Shown here: positions 31,972 to 40,110 of the stretch, piece after piece
Numbering within the stretch: the first letter of the stretch is position 1
Layout of the letters: every line of letters starts with the position of its first letter
Made by a program: the position numbers and the translations under genes
The notes under the pieces: model-generated
Databases searched by the model: none
Seen by the model: the letters and a program-made list of their open reading frames with translations, nothing else
What the model was told of the DNA's origin: nothing
DNA from: JBIKIW01 sp044361365
GTDB lineage: Bacteria > Patescibacteriota > JACMRA01
Direction of reading: 5' to 3'
Assembly: GCA_044361365.1 (NCBI GenBank)
Contig: JBIKIW010000001.1
Span: 1 to 64,000 of the forward strand
Length of the DNA stretch: 64,000 nt

Positions 31972-32367
31972 CTATATTGAAATCAACTCGACCATGACTT
32001 TATCTGGGGTGTAAAAAGTAAAAGTGAAATATTCTTTTCCGTGGTGCATAGCCATTTCTAGATTTTCTCGTAGAGCTGGGTTCAATTTTAGAATAATTTG
32101 TTTAGCAATGTTTTCAAGCTTTTCTCTGGTTTCAATTTCTAAAGCAAAATGTGACATTCCAACTTTAAATCTATCATATTTTTCACCTTCAAATTGTTGG
32201 GAGCTTGAAACAATTCCAATGCTCAAATTATCTTTAGAAAAAGCGACAAAACCACCATCTGTATAGACAAAGGTTTTTTGGAATTCTAAAATTTCGAATA
32301 AACTCTCAAACCAGCTCAGATTTTTATCAAAGTTGTTGATTGTTAGGTATAGGTGATTTATTTTCAT
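31972..32367 (-). CDS. VOC/glyoxalase-like protein
   Basis: The complete 131-residue two-module VOC domain begins MKINHLYLTINNFDKNLSWFE, with VGMSHFALE in the second module and ending YTPDKVMVELISI. The metal-ligand pattern (His near the N-terminus, later His and Glu) fits metal-dependent VOC enzymes such as glyoxalases or antibiotic/metabolite-binding proteins; the substrate is unknown. It lies upstream of, and in line with, the HxlR regulator. It is a likely relative of the truncated VOC remnant at 165-419. Confidence 0.75.
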   Translation of the reverse strand: MKINHLYLTINNFDKNLSWFESLFEILEFQKTFVYTDGGFVAFSKDNLSIGIVSSSQQFEGEKYDRFKVGMSHFALEIETREKLENIAKQIILKLNPALRENLEMAMHHGKEYFTFTFYTPDKVMVELISI

Positions 32368-32395
32368 ATTTCTTTATTAAATCTATTTTTATTTC

Positions 32396-32469
32396 TGGCA
32401 CGGGTGGAAGGAATCGAACCCTCGACAAAGGTTTTGGAGACCTCTATTATACCATTTAACTACACCCGT
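32396..32469 (-). tRNA. tRNA-Trp (anticodon CCA)
   Basis: The 74-base cloverleaf has acceptor ACGGGTG/CACCCGT, anticodon stem AGGT/ACCT with loop CTCCAAA (anticodon CCA), T-loop TTCGATT, discriminator G and an encoded CCA. It reads UGG; UGA is used as a stop in this genome. Confidence 0.95.
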
Positions 32470-32498
32470 ATGTAGCTTTAAATCAGTTTTATTTTGAC

Positions 32499-33626
32499 CT
32501 ATTTGTCAAGAATATCCTTAATCTTTTGGTAATAATTTTCTAGGTTTTTGTGAATTTGGGTCGAGCTTTTGAATTTGTTATTTAGAAAAGCTTTTGGGTA
32601 ATTTGCTTGAATTTGGGAAAGCCAGTTTTGGCTATTTTTTTGCTCCAAAATGTAAAATTTATCTTTTACAAGTTCAGCATTCAATTCTTGATGTGAGTCT
32701 GGAAGTGGAATCAAAAAAGCTGGTTTGTTTAGGTACTCCAATTCGCTAATCGAAGCTAGTCCTGCTCTGCAAATTACCAAATCAGACAGACTCAAAATTG
32801 GTACCATTTCTGCCACAAAAACTTTGGTTTGAAAGTAATTTTCCCGTTTGATTTTAAATTGTTCTGTCTGCAAAATTCCTGTTAGGTGAATGATTTTAAA
32901 TTTTACCAAAAGACTTTCCAAATTATCAATTGTCCACTTATTTATAGCTTCAGCTCCACTGCCTCCACCAAAGATAAACAGCGTGGGTTTGTCAGTTTTT
33001 TCTTGAAGAAAATTATACAGTTCAAAATTACTTTTTTGCAGGATTTGATGCAGTTCATTTTCAGTTTGATTGTATTTTTTTTCATCGATTGGATTGGGTG
33101 TTAATAAAGCTTTTGAGAAATTTTTGAAATGACTTTTTGTGTAATCAAAAACACACGAAACCAAATCAGCAAACTTAACTGTAACTCGATTAGCAAGCCC
33201 TGGTAAAGGATCTTGTTGGTGAATCAGAATTTTACTATTTGTAAGCCTCAAAAAGTTAGTAATTTTGCTACTAAAAATAATTGGAACTGCCAAAAAACTC
33301 CCAGTTGAAATTATCAAGTTTGGTTTGTATTTTAGAAGTAAAAAAATGGATTTAAAGAATGAAAAAATGAGTCTAAAAACATCTAAAAATGTTAAAAAAA
33401 GATTGGCGATTTTTTCTAAAAAAGTTTGATTTTTAAAGCTCAAAATTCCTAATTTCACTTCCGATAAAAATTCTAACTTCCAATTATTTTGGGTACACAC
33501 TTTTTGTTCAAAACTATTTCTAACTCCAATAAAAATTGGATTGTATTCCGGCAAATTTTGAGCAATGGTAGGGAGTGGGAAAAAAGGACCACCTGTTCTG
33601 CCAGCAAGTAAAAAAATGTTTTTCAT
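32499..33626 (-). CDS. murG: MurG-like UDP-GlcNAc:lipid I glycosyltransferase
   Basis: MurG adds GlcNAc to lipid I on the inner face of the membrane to make lipid II. The 375-residue GT-B protein has an N-terminal Gly-rich loop, IISTGSFLAVPI, HQQDPLPGLANR (normally HEQNxxPGxxNR), FIFGGGSGAEAIN and RAGLASISELEYLNKPAFLIPLPDSHQELNA. The usual GGTGGH motif reads GRTGGPFFP, so the conserved His is replaced by Pro. Fold and C-terminal UDP-GlcNAc site look intact. Divergence in the acceptor site may reflect an altered lipid acceptor. Confidence 0.8.
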   Translation of the reverse strand: MKNIFLLAGRTGGPFFPLPTIAQNLPEYNPIFIGVRNSFEQKVCTQNNWKLEFLSEVKLGILSFKNQTFLEKIANLFLTFLDVFRLIFSFFKSIFLLLKYKPNLIISTGSFLAVPIIFSSKITNFLRLTNSKILIHQQDPLPGLANRVTVKFADLVSCVFDYTKSHFKNFSKALLTPNPIDEKKYNQTENELHQILQKSNFELYNFLQEKTDKPTLFIFGGGSGAEAINKWTIDNLESLLVKFKIIHLTGILQTEQFKIKRENYFQTKVFVAEMVPILSLSDLVICRAGLASISELEYLNKPAFLIPLPDSHQELNAELVKDKFYILEQKNSQNWLSQIQANYPKAFLNNKFKSSTQIHKNLENYYQKIKDILDK

Positions 33627-33789
33627 GGGTTAGATTTTAAAGAAATTCTAAAAAATTTAGTTTGGCAAATTTGGACTAATTGAAATACTTAATGAATTTA
33701 GCCCGTAATTAACCATCAATCATTTACAATTTACAATTTACAAACCCTTCGTTTGCCCAAAAGCTGTTTTTCTGTTTAGAATTTGACTT

Positions 33790-34731
33790 GTGTCTTTCGC
33801 AACCAACCCGACCTTTTCTAGAGAGTTTTTATCTGAATTAAATCAAGTTATCACCACCGATCAATGGAGCCAGAGTTTGTACGATTTACTTACTCCAATT
33901 CGAAATTGTCTATTAGCTGAAACCAATTTACTAAGTTTTTCCATCGCTCGCCACGCTGGAGCCCCAATCAAAATTGCATTTTTTGCCGAGTGGAATTATC
34001 AGATTTTAAGACTAACTGCTGATTCCAAGATTTTGCTAGAAGAAAATCGCAAATATTTCCGTAAAAAAGTTCCAGTCCGTTTGCGAGGAGTGCCTGGTTT
34101 GTATGATTTAATAGACAAACATATCAACGAAGTCTTTCAACCCAAACAAAATATTTTGATGAATCTTAAGTCTGAAGAATTAATGAATCAGCTTGGGCAA
34201 AACCATGAGTATTACAAAAAATACTTTAGTAAAGAGTTTTTAGCCAAATTTCAGCAAAGCGAAATGCTGGGAGTGCGTCCACTTTATCAAGAAACCGTAA
34301 ATGTAAGTCAGTATCTGGAAGCTCAGGGTATGAGACTCGGTTTTATTAAAATTGGTTTGCCGGTTTTACTCGGATTTTTACACACTTTTTATTTGGTTCC
34401 TAAAAATTCTACTAAGAGCATTCGATGGGTTTTGCTCGAAGAAGTTTTACGGGGAATTTCAGCTCTCCACCAAACCGGAGAAACCAAGGATTTGCAAAAG
34501 TTTATTTACGCTAGCAGGTTAAACGAAAAAGAGGAGTTTCAGTGGTGGCAACAAGACGAAAGCAAACAACTTCAAATCGCACTTTCTAGCACTGAAGCCC
34601 GCGAAATCAGCAAAGAAGCCAGAGAAAAAATCTACCACAACACTAAAAACAACCTCGCCTCAGTAGGACTTTCCACCAACCAAAGAGAGATACTGGAAGA
34701 CCTTTTGAACTGGACTTATAAGATGGGGTAA
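33790..34731 (+). CDS. Conserved-looking soluble protein, unknown function
   Basis: The protein of about 313 residues from a GTG start is mostly alpha-helical with several aromatic clusters (for example IKIAFFAEWNYQILRL). It lacks signal peptides, DDxxD motifs or other catalytic signatures. The helical content and the RNCLLAETN...RHAGAP region vaguely recall isoprenoid-synthase-like bundles, but the Asp-rich motifs are missing, so I do not claim that. It stands alone between murG (divergent) and recG (convergent, 7 bases away). Codon use resembles its neighbours. Confidence 0.5.
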   Translation: MSFATNPTFSREFLSELNQVITTDQWSQSLYDLLTPIRNCLLAETNLLSFSIARHAGAPIKIAFFAEWNYQILRLTADSKILLEENRKYFRKKVPVRLRGVPGLYDLIDKHINEVFQPKQNILMNLKSEELMNQLGQNHEYYKKYFSKEFLAKFQQSEMLGVRPLYQETVNVSQYLEAQGMRLGFIKIGLPVLLGFLHTFYLVPKNSTKSIRWVLLEEVLRGISALHQTGETKDLQKFIYASRLNEKEEFQWWQQDESKQLQIALSSTEAREISKEAREKIYHNTKNNLASVGLSTNQREILEDLLNWTYKMG

Positions 34732-34738
34732 AATCAAA

Positions 34739-36022
34739 CTACTCCTGCCAAAATTCGCTGGTTTTTTGCTCTATGTATTTTTGAAGTCTTTGCATGTCTG
34801 TTGGTAGTTTTGACAAATCCATAGTATCAACCATTTGGCTAATTTCTTCGTAGCTTTTGGTGTCTAGCCCAAGCAATTGATCTAGCTCTGAATCGAATCC
34901 GCTTTGACTTTGACCAAGCATGTTTCCAGCTCCACGAAGTTCCAAATCTTTTTGAGCCAGTTCAAAACCGTCATTGTATTGCACCAAATATTTCAGTCTT
35001 TTGGCGTATTTAAAATTCGGGTGAGTGACCAAAATACACAAATTATTTTCTAGATTATTTCTACCAATTCTACCTCGTAATTGATGCAAAGCTGCTAGTC
35101 CAAACCGCTCAGAATTTAAAATCAAAATCATTGTTGCAGACCCGACATCAACCCCAACTTCAACCACACTTGTTGCCACCAAAATTTGCTTTTCGGGGTT
35201 ATCTTTAAACTCTTGCAAAATCTCTTTTTTTTCTTTTAGTCTGCCGTGAACTTGTAGTACTTTTCCTCTAAAAAATGACTCAAAATAATTGTAAGTTTTT
35301 TGCACATTCCAGACTTCATTTTCTTCCACTTCTTCGCCCTCTTCCACTTTCGCACAAATCACATAAACCTTTTCTCCAAGCAAAAGTTTGTTTTCAATTT
35401 CAGCAAAAGTTTGGTTTAATTTATCAAAAGTTATAACGTTAGTCTGGATCGATTTTCGGGTGGCAATTTTTTGCAAAAAATGGGGCTGCAAATATCTATA
35501 AACTGTAAGAGCTAAAGTACGTGGAATTGGGGTAGCTGAAAAGGATAAATAGTGAGCCGAAAGTTCTTGTTTTTCACTTGCATTTTTAGTCAAAACTTCA
35601 CGCTGTCTTACTCCAAATCTGTGTTGCTCATCCACCAAAACCAAGTCAGGTTTTACCTCCGCATCAAACAGTAAAGCTTGAGTCCCAATCCAAAATATTT
35701 TTGCCTCAGCTTCAAACAACCTTTCTTTCTCTTTTAAAAACTCTTTTTTGGTTAATTTTTGTCCATTTAAAAAGTATTTTTTCCCAGCTACCAAAAACAC
35801 CTCAAACCAATTTAGTAGTTCTGGATTTTGATTTTTTAATTCCAAAAGGCTTGCCGCGTGCTGACCTGCCAAAACCTCGGTTGGAGACATCAGAGCAACT
35901 TGGGATTTTGGTAAATTCTGCATGTAACAAAGTGCAATTACAAAAGCTACAATGGTTTTTCCACTTCCTACATCTCCAATTATAATACGGTTTACAGCCG
36001 AAATGAGATTATCTTTTGGCAT
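34739..36022 (-). CDS. recG: RecG helicase, C-terminal motor only
   Basis: RecG rewinds stalled replication forks and is normally about 680-780 residues. These 427 residues begin just before Walker A (IIIGDVGSGKT) and contain VDEQHRFG, SATPIPRTLAL, VATSVVEVGVDV and the RecG-specific LRGRIGR and ...ELRGAGNMLGQSQSG segments. The N-terminal wedge/OB domain that binds branched DNA and the first helicase segment are missing. The ATG at 36022 is 10 bases after the dnaX stop, so the wedge is not directly upstream. It may be one half of a split enzyme or a truncated remnant. The motor itself looks intact. Confidence 0.87.
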   Translation of the reverse strand: MPKDNLISAVNRIIIGDVGSGKTIVAFVIALCYMQNLPKSQVALMSPTEVLAGQHAASLLELKNQNPELLNWFEVFLVAGKKYFLNGQKLTKKEFLKEKERLFEAEAKIFWIGTQALLFDAEVKPDLVLVDEQHRFGVRQREVLTKNASEKQELSAHYLSFSATPIPRTLALTVYRYLQPHFLQKIATRKSIQTNVITFDKLNQTFAEIENKLLLGEKVYVICAKVEEGEEVEENEVWNVQKTYNYFESFFRGKVLQVHGRLKEKKEILQEFKDNPEKQILVATSVVEVGVDVGSATMILILNSERFGLAALHQLRGRIGRNNLENNLCILVTHPNFKYAKRLKYLVQYNDGFELAQKDLELRGAGNMLGQSQSGFDSELDQLLGLDTKSYEEISQMVDTMDLSKLPTDMQRLQKYIEQKTSEFWQE

Positions 36023-36032
36023 AAAGTTTTTT

Positions 36033-37850
36033 TTATTCTAATTCAAACATTGACTCAACTTCAGACTCCCACTCATCATGTATATTTTTAGCTACAGGTG
36101 ATGGAATTTGATCTTTATAAACTGGCACATTTGGATTAGAAAAACCTTCTGGAATTTGCTTATAAACTTCATAAAAAATCTTTTTCCCTGCAACCAAATT
36201 CAAATTATTTTCAGGTTCATCTTGAGTAATTTTTGGAGGTGGGGTTGGAGTGTCAAAATCTTGAATTTCGTACGATTCTTTAGGTGGTTCTTCGTAGCTA
36301 ATATCTTGAAAATTTTCTGGTTCAAATTTTGGATTTGGAGCTGTTGATTTTGCCCGAATTATATTTTCAATTTGAGGTGCAAATTTTAATTCAGAAGTTA
36401 AAAATTCTTTCAAAAAGTTTTGCAAAGTTGTCGACTTTAATTGGCTCAAAAAAAGATTGGTTGTGACACTAAAAATTGCCTTGTTATTTTCTACACTTTC
36501 TAACCTCAAATCGTGACCCAACATTTTTAAAATCGTAGGTGCGTTCGAAGCCTTCAACATCTTAGAAAAAAGTGAATTTGAGTTTGTATTTAAATCACTT
36601 TCTAGGTTGGAATTTTGAGTAAGCAATTCCCCTTTTGAAAGGGGTGGCACCGAAGGTGACGGGGCATGTTTGCCACTTTCAGATTCAACTAAATCAACTT
36701 TTTTTATGCTCGATAAATTTTCTTTTGATTCACTTTCATGCTTGGAACCTGGAGTCAATAATTCCCCTTTTTCAAAAGGGTTGGCAGCGATAGCTGACGG
36801 GGTATGTTTGTCGTTTTGAGAATAAGCAAAATCAACTTTTCTTACCTCTGAATTTACTACAGTAGATCTGTTCTCAACTGGCTTTTTTTTTACACTAACC
36901 ATTCCTTCTTTCTGATTCAAATTTGCCTGCAAAAGTGCAATTGTTTGAGCTATCGAAGTCACTGGTAATTTCCAACTTAAAACCTCAGCCGTAGTCGGAA
37001 CCAGGCTACCATAATCTGAATTTCCAGACAAAGTTTGGTCTAATAAAAATTCTAAAAATTGTCCCAAAAAAGTTTCCGCATCAAAGTTAATTTGAGTTAG
37101 TTTTTGTAAAAAGTTTTTATCTAAATTTTGACTTACAATTTTATCTGCAATTTCTACCAAAAAAGTTTCTGGAATTACACCCAAAATCTCAGCAGTTTTT
37201 TCAACCGAAAATTCATCCAAATTATAACTAGAAACTGTCTCCATGAGGTTGATTGCATCGCGTTGACTTCCTTCAGCTCTTTTAGCAATCAGCTCCAAAC
37301 TTTCTGTGTCAATTTTCAAAGTTTCAGCCTTAGCTATGAATTGTAATCTACCTACAATATTTTGAATTGTATGAGACGAAAGTGGAAGCTTGGTAAGCCT
37401 AGAAAGTACAGTAGGTAAAAGCTTTTCGGGATTGGTGGTGGCAAGCAAAAATACTACATGTTTTGGTGGCTCTTCTAGGGTTTTGAGTAATGCACTCATG
37501 GCACTTTTGGACAGCATGTGTACCTCGTCGATGATATAGATTTTGTACTTACCCGAAAGTGCTGGGGTGCTGGCGTTTTCAATAAGTTGTCTGATGTTAT
37601 CAATCCCGGTATTTGAGGCTGCATCTAGCTCGATAATATCAATTTTGGCTTCAGGGTAAGTTTCTACCTGGTTCAAAAGATTCGCAAAAATCCTGGCTAG
37701 TGTGGTTTTTCCAACTCCTCGTGAACCCGAAAAAAGATAGGCTTGTTTGATCAAATTTTTGGCGATTGCATTTTGCAAAACTGATTTTACTAACTCCTGA
37801 CCAACCACATCTTCAAAAGACTGGGGGCGATACTTGTTGTACCATGACAT
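36033..37850 (-). CDS. dnaX: DNA polymerase III subunit gamma/tau
   Basis: The clamp-loader ATPase starts at MSWYNKYRPQSF, chosen over an ATG 12 codons upstream because it matches the family. It has GSRGVGKTTLARI (Walker A), IIDEVHMLS (Walker B), and LLATTNPEKLLPTVLSR (sensor 1 and Arg finger). The zinc module with four Cys normally between Walker A and the DAAS segment is absent (NLLNQVETYPEAKIDIIELDAAS). After about residue 340 comes a low-complexity linker holding two copies of an in-frame palindromic element, then a tau-like C-terminal domain. Length suggests only one long form is made. Confidence 0.9.
   Translation of the reverse strand: MSWYNKYRPQSFEDVVGQELVKSVLQNAIAKNLIKQAYLFSGSRGVGKTTLARIFANLLNQVETYPEAKIDIIELDAASNTGIDNIRQLIENASTPALSGKYKIYIIDEVHMLSKSAMSALLKTLEEPPKHVVFLLATTNPEKLLPTVLSRLTKLPLSSHTIQNIVGRLQFIAKAETLKIDTESLELIAKRAEGSQRDAINLMETVSSYNLDEFSVEKTAEILGVIPETFLVEIADKIVSQNLDKNFLQKLTQINFDAETFLGQFLEFLLDQTLSGNSDYGSLVPTTAEVLSWKLPVTSIAQTIALLQANLNQKEGMVSVKKKPVENRSTVVNSEVRKVDFAYSQNDKHTPSAIAANPFEKGELLTPGSKHESESKENLSSIKKVDLVESESGKHAPSPSVPPLSKGELLTQNSNLESDLNTNSNSLFSKMLKASNAPTILKMLGHDLRLESVENNKAIFSVTTNLFLSQLKSTTLQNFLKEFLTSELKFAPQIENIIRAKSTAPNPKFEPENFQDISYEEPPKESYEIQDFDTPTPPPKITQDEPENNLNLVAGKKIFYEVYKQIPEGFSNPNVPVYKDQIPSPVAKNIHDEWESEVESMFELE
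36625..36668 (-). repeat. In-frame palindromic repeat in dnaX, copy 1
   Basis: The plus strand reads ATTCCCCTTTTGAAAGGGG then TGGCA-N8-TGACGGGGCATG, two adjacent small hairpins. In the dnaX frame it encodes KHAPSPSVPPLSKGELL. It matches copy 2 and the element at 22999-23045 in cysS. Confidence 0.7.
36760..36807 (-). repeat. In-frame palindromic repeat in dnaX, copy 2
   Basis: The plus strand reads ATTCCCCTTTTTCAAAAGGGG then TTGGCA-N8-TGACGGGGTATG. It encodes KHTPSAIAANPFEKGELL. Similarity to copy 1 extends into flanking sequence (AAATCAACTTTT), so a block of about 130 bases around the element was probably duplicated in tandem. Confidence 0.7.
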
Positions 37851-37971
37851 ATACTTATTTCTTGGGTTAAAAATAACTTTAGTCAAAAATCAAAATTTAT
37901 AATTCAACATTTATAATTCACAAATAACTCACCTTTGACATAAAATCACCCTACGGCTATGGTTAAAATCT

Positions 37972-38459
37972 GGGGATGACCTAGTTTTGACAGTTGGATA
38001 TTGGCTAAAACATACTAGATAGTTTTGCTTATTTTTTCTATAAAAACGAGTAGCACTTTTAAATGCAAACAATTCAACTTCTGCCTTTGAGAAAATCGGA
38101 GGACGTATCGCACAAGCTTTAGGTCTCGAGATCACTCAGGGCGTACCCCAAACAGCAATCGCCTAGTTTAGTTGCCACTTATTGGCAGAATATCCCTCCG
38201 GATAAAATCTAAACATGGGGTACACAATTACTTTTATATTGGATTTGGCGTAAGAGTAAATTGTAGAAAAACAACACAAATTCCTTGGTTAAGTTGTTAG
38301 CGGGCTAACCGAGTACAATGCTAACAGTGTGCTTAAAACTTTTTTGATTTGGTTTGAGATCACACTTAAAACAATTAAATCAAATATGCGTCTAGTTTGA
38401 AAAAGTGTTTTAGACCCAAATCCAATTGGACGGGGGTGCAACTCCCCCCATCTCCACCA
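37972..38459 (+). ncRNA. ssrA: tmRNA (trans-translation)
   Basis: The 5' end GGGGATGACC and 3' end CATCTCCACCA form the tRNA-like acceptor, with a T-arm GGGGG-TGCAACT-CCCCC before it. A GCA-AAC resume site at 38065 opens a tag frame that ends at TAG 38164-38166. That gives a 33-residue tag starting ANNSTSAFEK and ending QTAIA, against 10-ish residues in E. coli. The remaining 290 bases would hold pseudoknots. At 488 bases it is longer than most one-piece tmRNAs. It rescues stalled ribosomes with SmpB, which is not in this window. Confidence 0.9.
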
Positions 38460-38488
38460 AGAGAAAAATAATAATTAAATGATTTAAA

Positions 38489-38959
38489 ATGCCTGAAACT
38501 TCAAAAGTATCGATGGATTTACTACTATACCTTTACGGTTTATACAAAACGAACTTAACACTATTTAAAAAAATAGACTTATTTTTTGACCCACCTGCAA
38601 AACTTATGAATACAACTTACAGTGGTGGCGAAGAATCTGATCAGTTAAAAGAAGATTTCTTAAAAGTGTGTCAAACAGCTGATGAAATGAGAAGATCCTT
38701 AGATTTTCTTGAAAACGAAGGTTTTATTAGCTATAATAATTGTAAGTATGATGAGTGGAGTGTAGAGTATAAAGAGTTTAATCTTCACTCTTCGGGAATC
38801 AAAATAATCGAAGGTATTAATGACAAGAATCATAGAAAAAGTTTTTCAGATAAATTCCATATTACCATAAATGTTAATTTAGAAAGTCTTATAAAAAATG
38901 AACTAGGAGGTCTAAATTTAAGTTTGCTGAATTTAAAAGATTTACTCGGAATGCTCTGA
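38489..38959 (+). CDS. Hypothetical protein after tmRNA
   Basis: The 156-residue soluble protein has alternating helices. The segment DEMRRSLDFLENEGFISYNN resembles the end of a winged-helix domain (recognition helix then wing), so a DNA-binding or regulatory role is possible. The C-terminus (ITINVNLESLIKNELGG) looks like a dimerising strand-helix. It starts 30 bases after the tmRNA 3' end, a common integration site, and is followed by other accessory genes. No family is recognised. Confidence 0.5.
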   Translation: MPETSKVSMDLLLYLYGLYKTNLTLFKKIDLFFDPPAKLMNTTYSGGEESDQLKEDFLKVCQTADEMRRSLDFLENEGFISYNNCKYDEWSVEYKEFNLHSSGIKIIEGINDKNHRKSFSDKFHITINVNLESLIKNELGGLNLSLLNLKDLLGML

Positions 38960-39079
38960 AATTCTTAAACTGAGAAATAACTTAATTAGTACAACAATAC
39001 CAAATTTAACCGAGGAAATATTAGGTCTTGAAAGGTTTAGTTAGGTTAATTAGATCGAATTTACTCTGTTTGAATATAT

Positions 39080-39352
39080 TTAAAACCAGAATTTCTTCAT
39101 TTGAACTAAGAAATTTTTATCTATTTCTACATCGCTATTTGCAATAACTGAATCAATTCCACAATTAGGACAAATAGCTGTTTTACATTCGTGTTTTGCT
39201 TCGTTAACCCATTCGCTAATCGTATTTGGGTGATAAATTTCTAAACAATAAAAACAACCACAACTATCAGATTTTGCTAGACTTGGTTTATTACAAATAC
39301 AGAAATCGTGGTACTTTTGCAGTTCTTCTTTGGATAGAATTTCGTTTTTCAT
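39080..39352 (-). CDS. Small zinc-binding cytoplasmic protein
   Basis: The 90-residue protein contains several Cys pairs (DFCICNK, DSCGCFYCLEIY, TAICPNCGID) suited to binding one or two zinc ions. Asp and Ile residues at the C-terminal side (SVIANSDVEI) resemble small uncharacterised 'cytoplasmic protein' families in other bacteria. It has no membrane segment and stands alone between accessory genes. The biochemical role is unknown. Confidence 0.6.
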   Translation of the reverse strand: MKNEILSKEELQKYHDFCICNKPSLAKSDSCGCFYCLEIYHPNTISEWVNEAKHECKTAICPNCGIDSVIANSDVEIDKNFLVQMKKFWF

Positions 39353-39511
39353 AAGTATGAATTATCTTTTTATAACTTATTTACTTTAAATGCAAATTTA
39401 TCAACTCAAATTTTACTCCACTCTACCCCAATTTGACCACCTATTTAAAACTCAAACTACAACATCAGCTCATCCCTTTACAGTCCACAACAATCCAACT
39501 AAAAACACACT

Positions 39512-40105
39512 ATGACAAAAAACACACCAAATCCAAAAGTTGATTTTTATTTTACTAAAGCCAAAAAATGGCAAGTGGAGTTAGAAAAATTGCGAAAAAT
39601 TGTCCTTGATTGTGGACTAAGCGAAGAATTGAAATGGGGTGTTCCTTGTTATACTTTTGAGGGAAATAATATAGTTTTGATACATACATTTAAAGAGTAC
39701 TGTGCAGTTTTGTTTTTTAAGGGAGTTTTGTTAAAAGATATCAGTCATATTCTAATCCAACAAACTGAAAACGTGCAGTCAGCTCGCCAAATACGATTTA
39801 TAAATATTGAAGAAGTGGTTGAAAAGGAAGAGGTTATAAAAGCCTATATTGATGAAGCCATAGAAGTAGAAAAATCATGGTTGACGGTGAATTTTAAAAA
39901 GCCTGCGGAGTTCACATTTCCTGAAGAATTTCAAAACAAATTAAACGAAATTCCTACCCTAAAAACTGCTTTTGAGAAATTGACTCCAGGACGACAAAGA
40001 GCATATATTCTATATTTCTCCGCACCCAAACAATCCAAAACCAGAATCTCTCGAGTTGAAAAATACATCGACCGAATTTTGGACGGATTCGGAATAGACG
40101 ATTAG
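39512..40105 (+). CDS. YdeI-like DUF1801/OmdA protein
   Basis: The 197-residue protein has an N-terminal DUF1801 domain (LRKIVLDCGLSEELKWGVPCYTF...NIVLIHTFKEYCAVLFFKG). After it comes a C-terminal helical segment of the bacteriocin-protection YdeI/OmdA type (FEKLTPGRQRAYILYFSAPKQSKTRISRVEKYID). Related proteins are linked to resistance against antimicrobial peptides, but the mechanism is not settled. Length is normal for the two-domain form. It is an accessory gene and ends 5 bases before the convergent nuclease gene. Confidence 0.8.
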   Translation: MTKNTPNPKVDFYFTKAKKWQVELEKLRKIVLDCGLSEELKWGVPCYTFEGNNIVLIHTFKEYCAVLFFKGVLLKDISHILIQQTENVQSARQIRFINIEEVVEKEEVIKAYIDEAIEVEKSWLTVNFKKPAEFTFPEEFQNKLNEIPTLKTAFEKLTPGRQRAYILYFSAPKQSKTRISRVEKYIDRILDGFGIDD

Positions 40106-40110
40106 ACAAA

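Noticed and set aside
33716..33755. AATTTAC repeats upstream of the gene at 33790 as an iteron-like array
   Set aside because: Only about three short copies of A+T-rich sequence occur, without conserved spacing or a replication gene nearby.
33790..34731. Gene at 33790 as a polyprenyl synthase
   Set aside because: It is helical, but neither Asp-rich metal-binding motif is present, so the similarity is not supportable.
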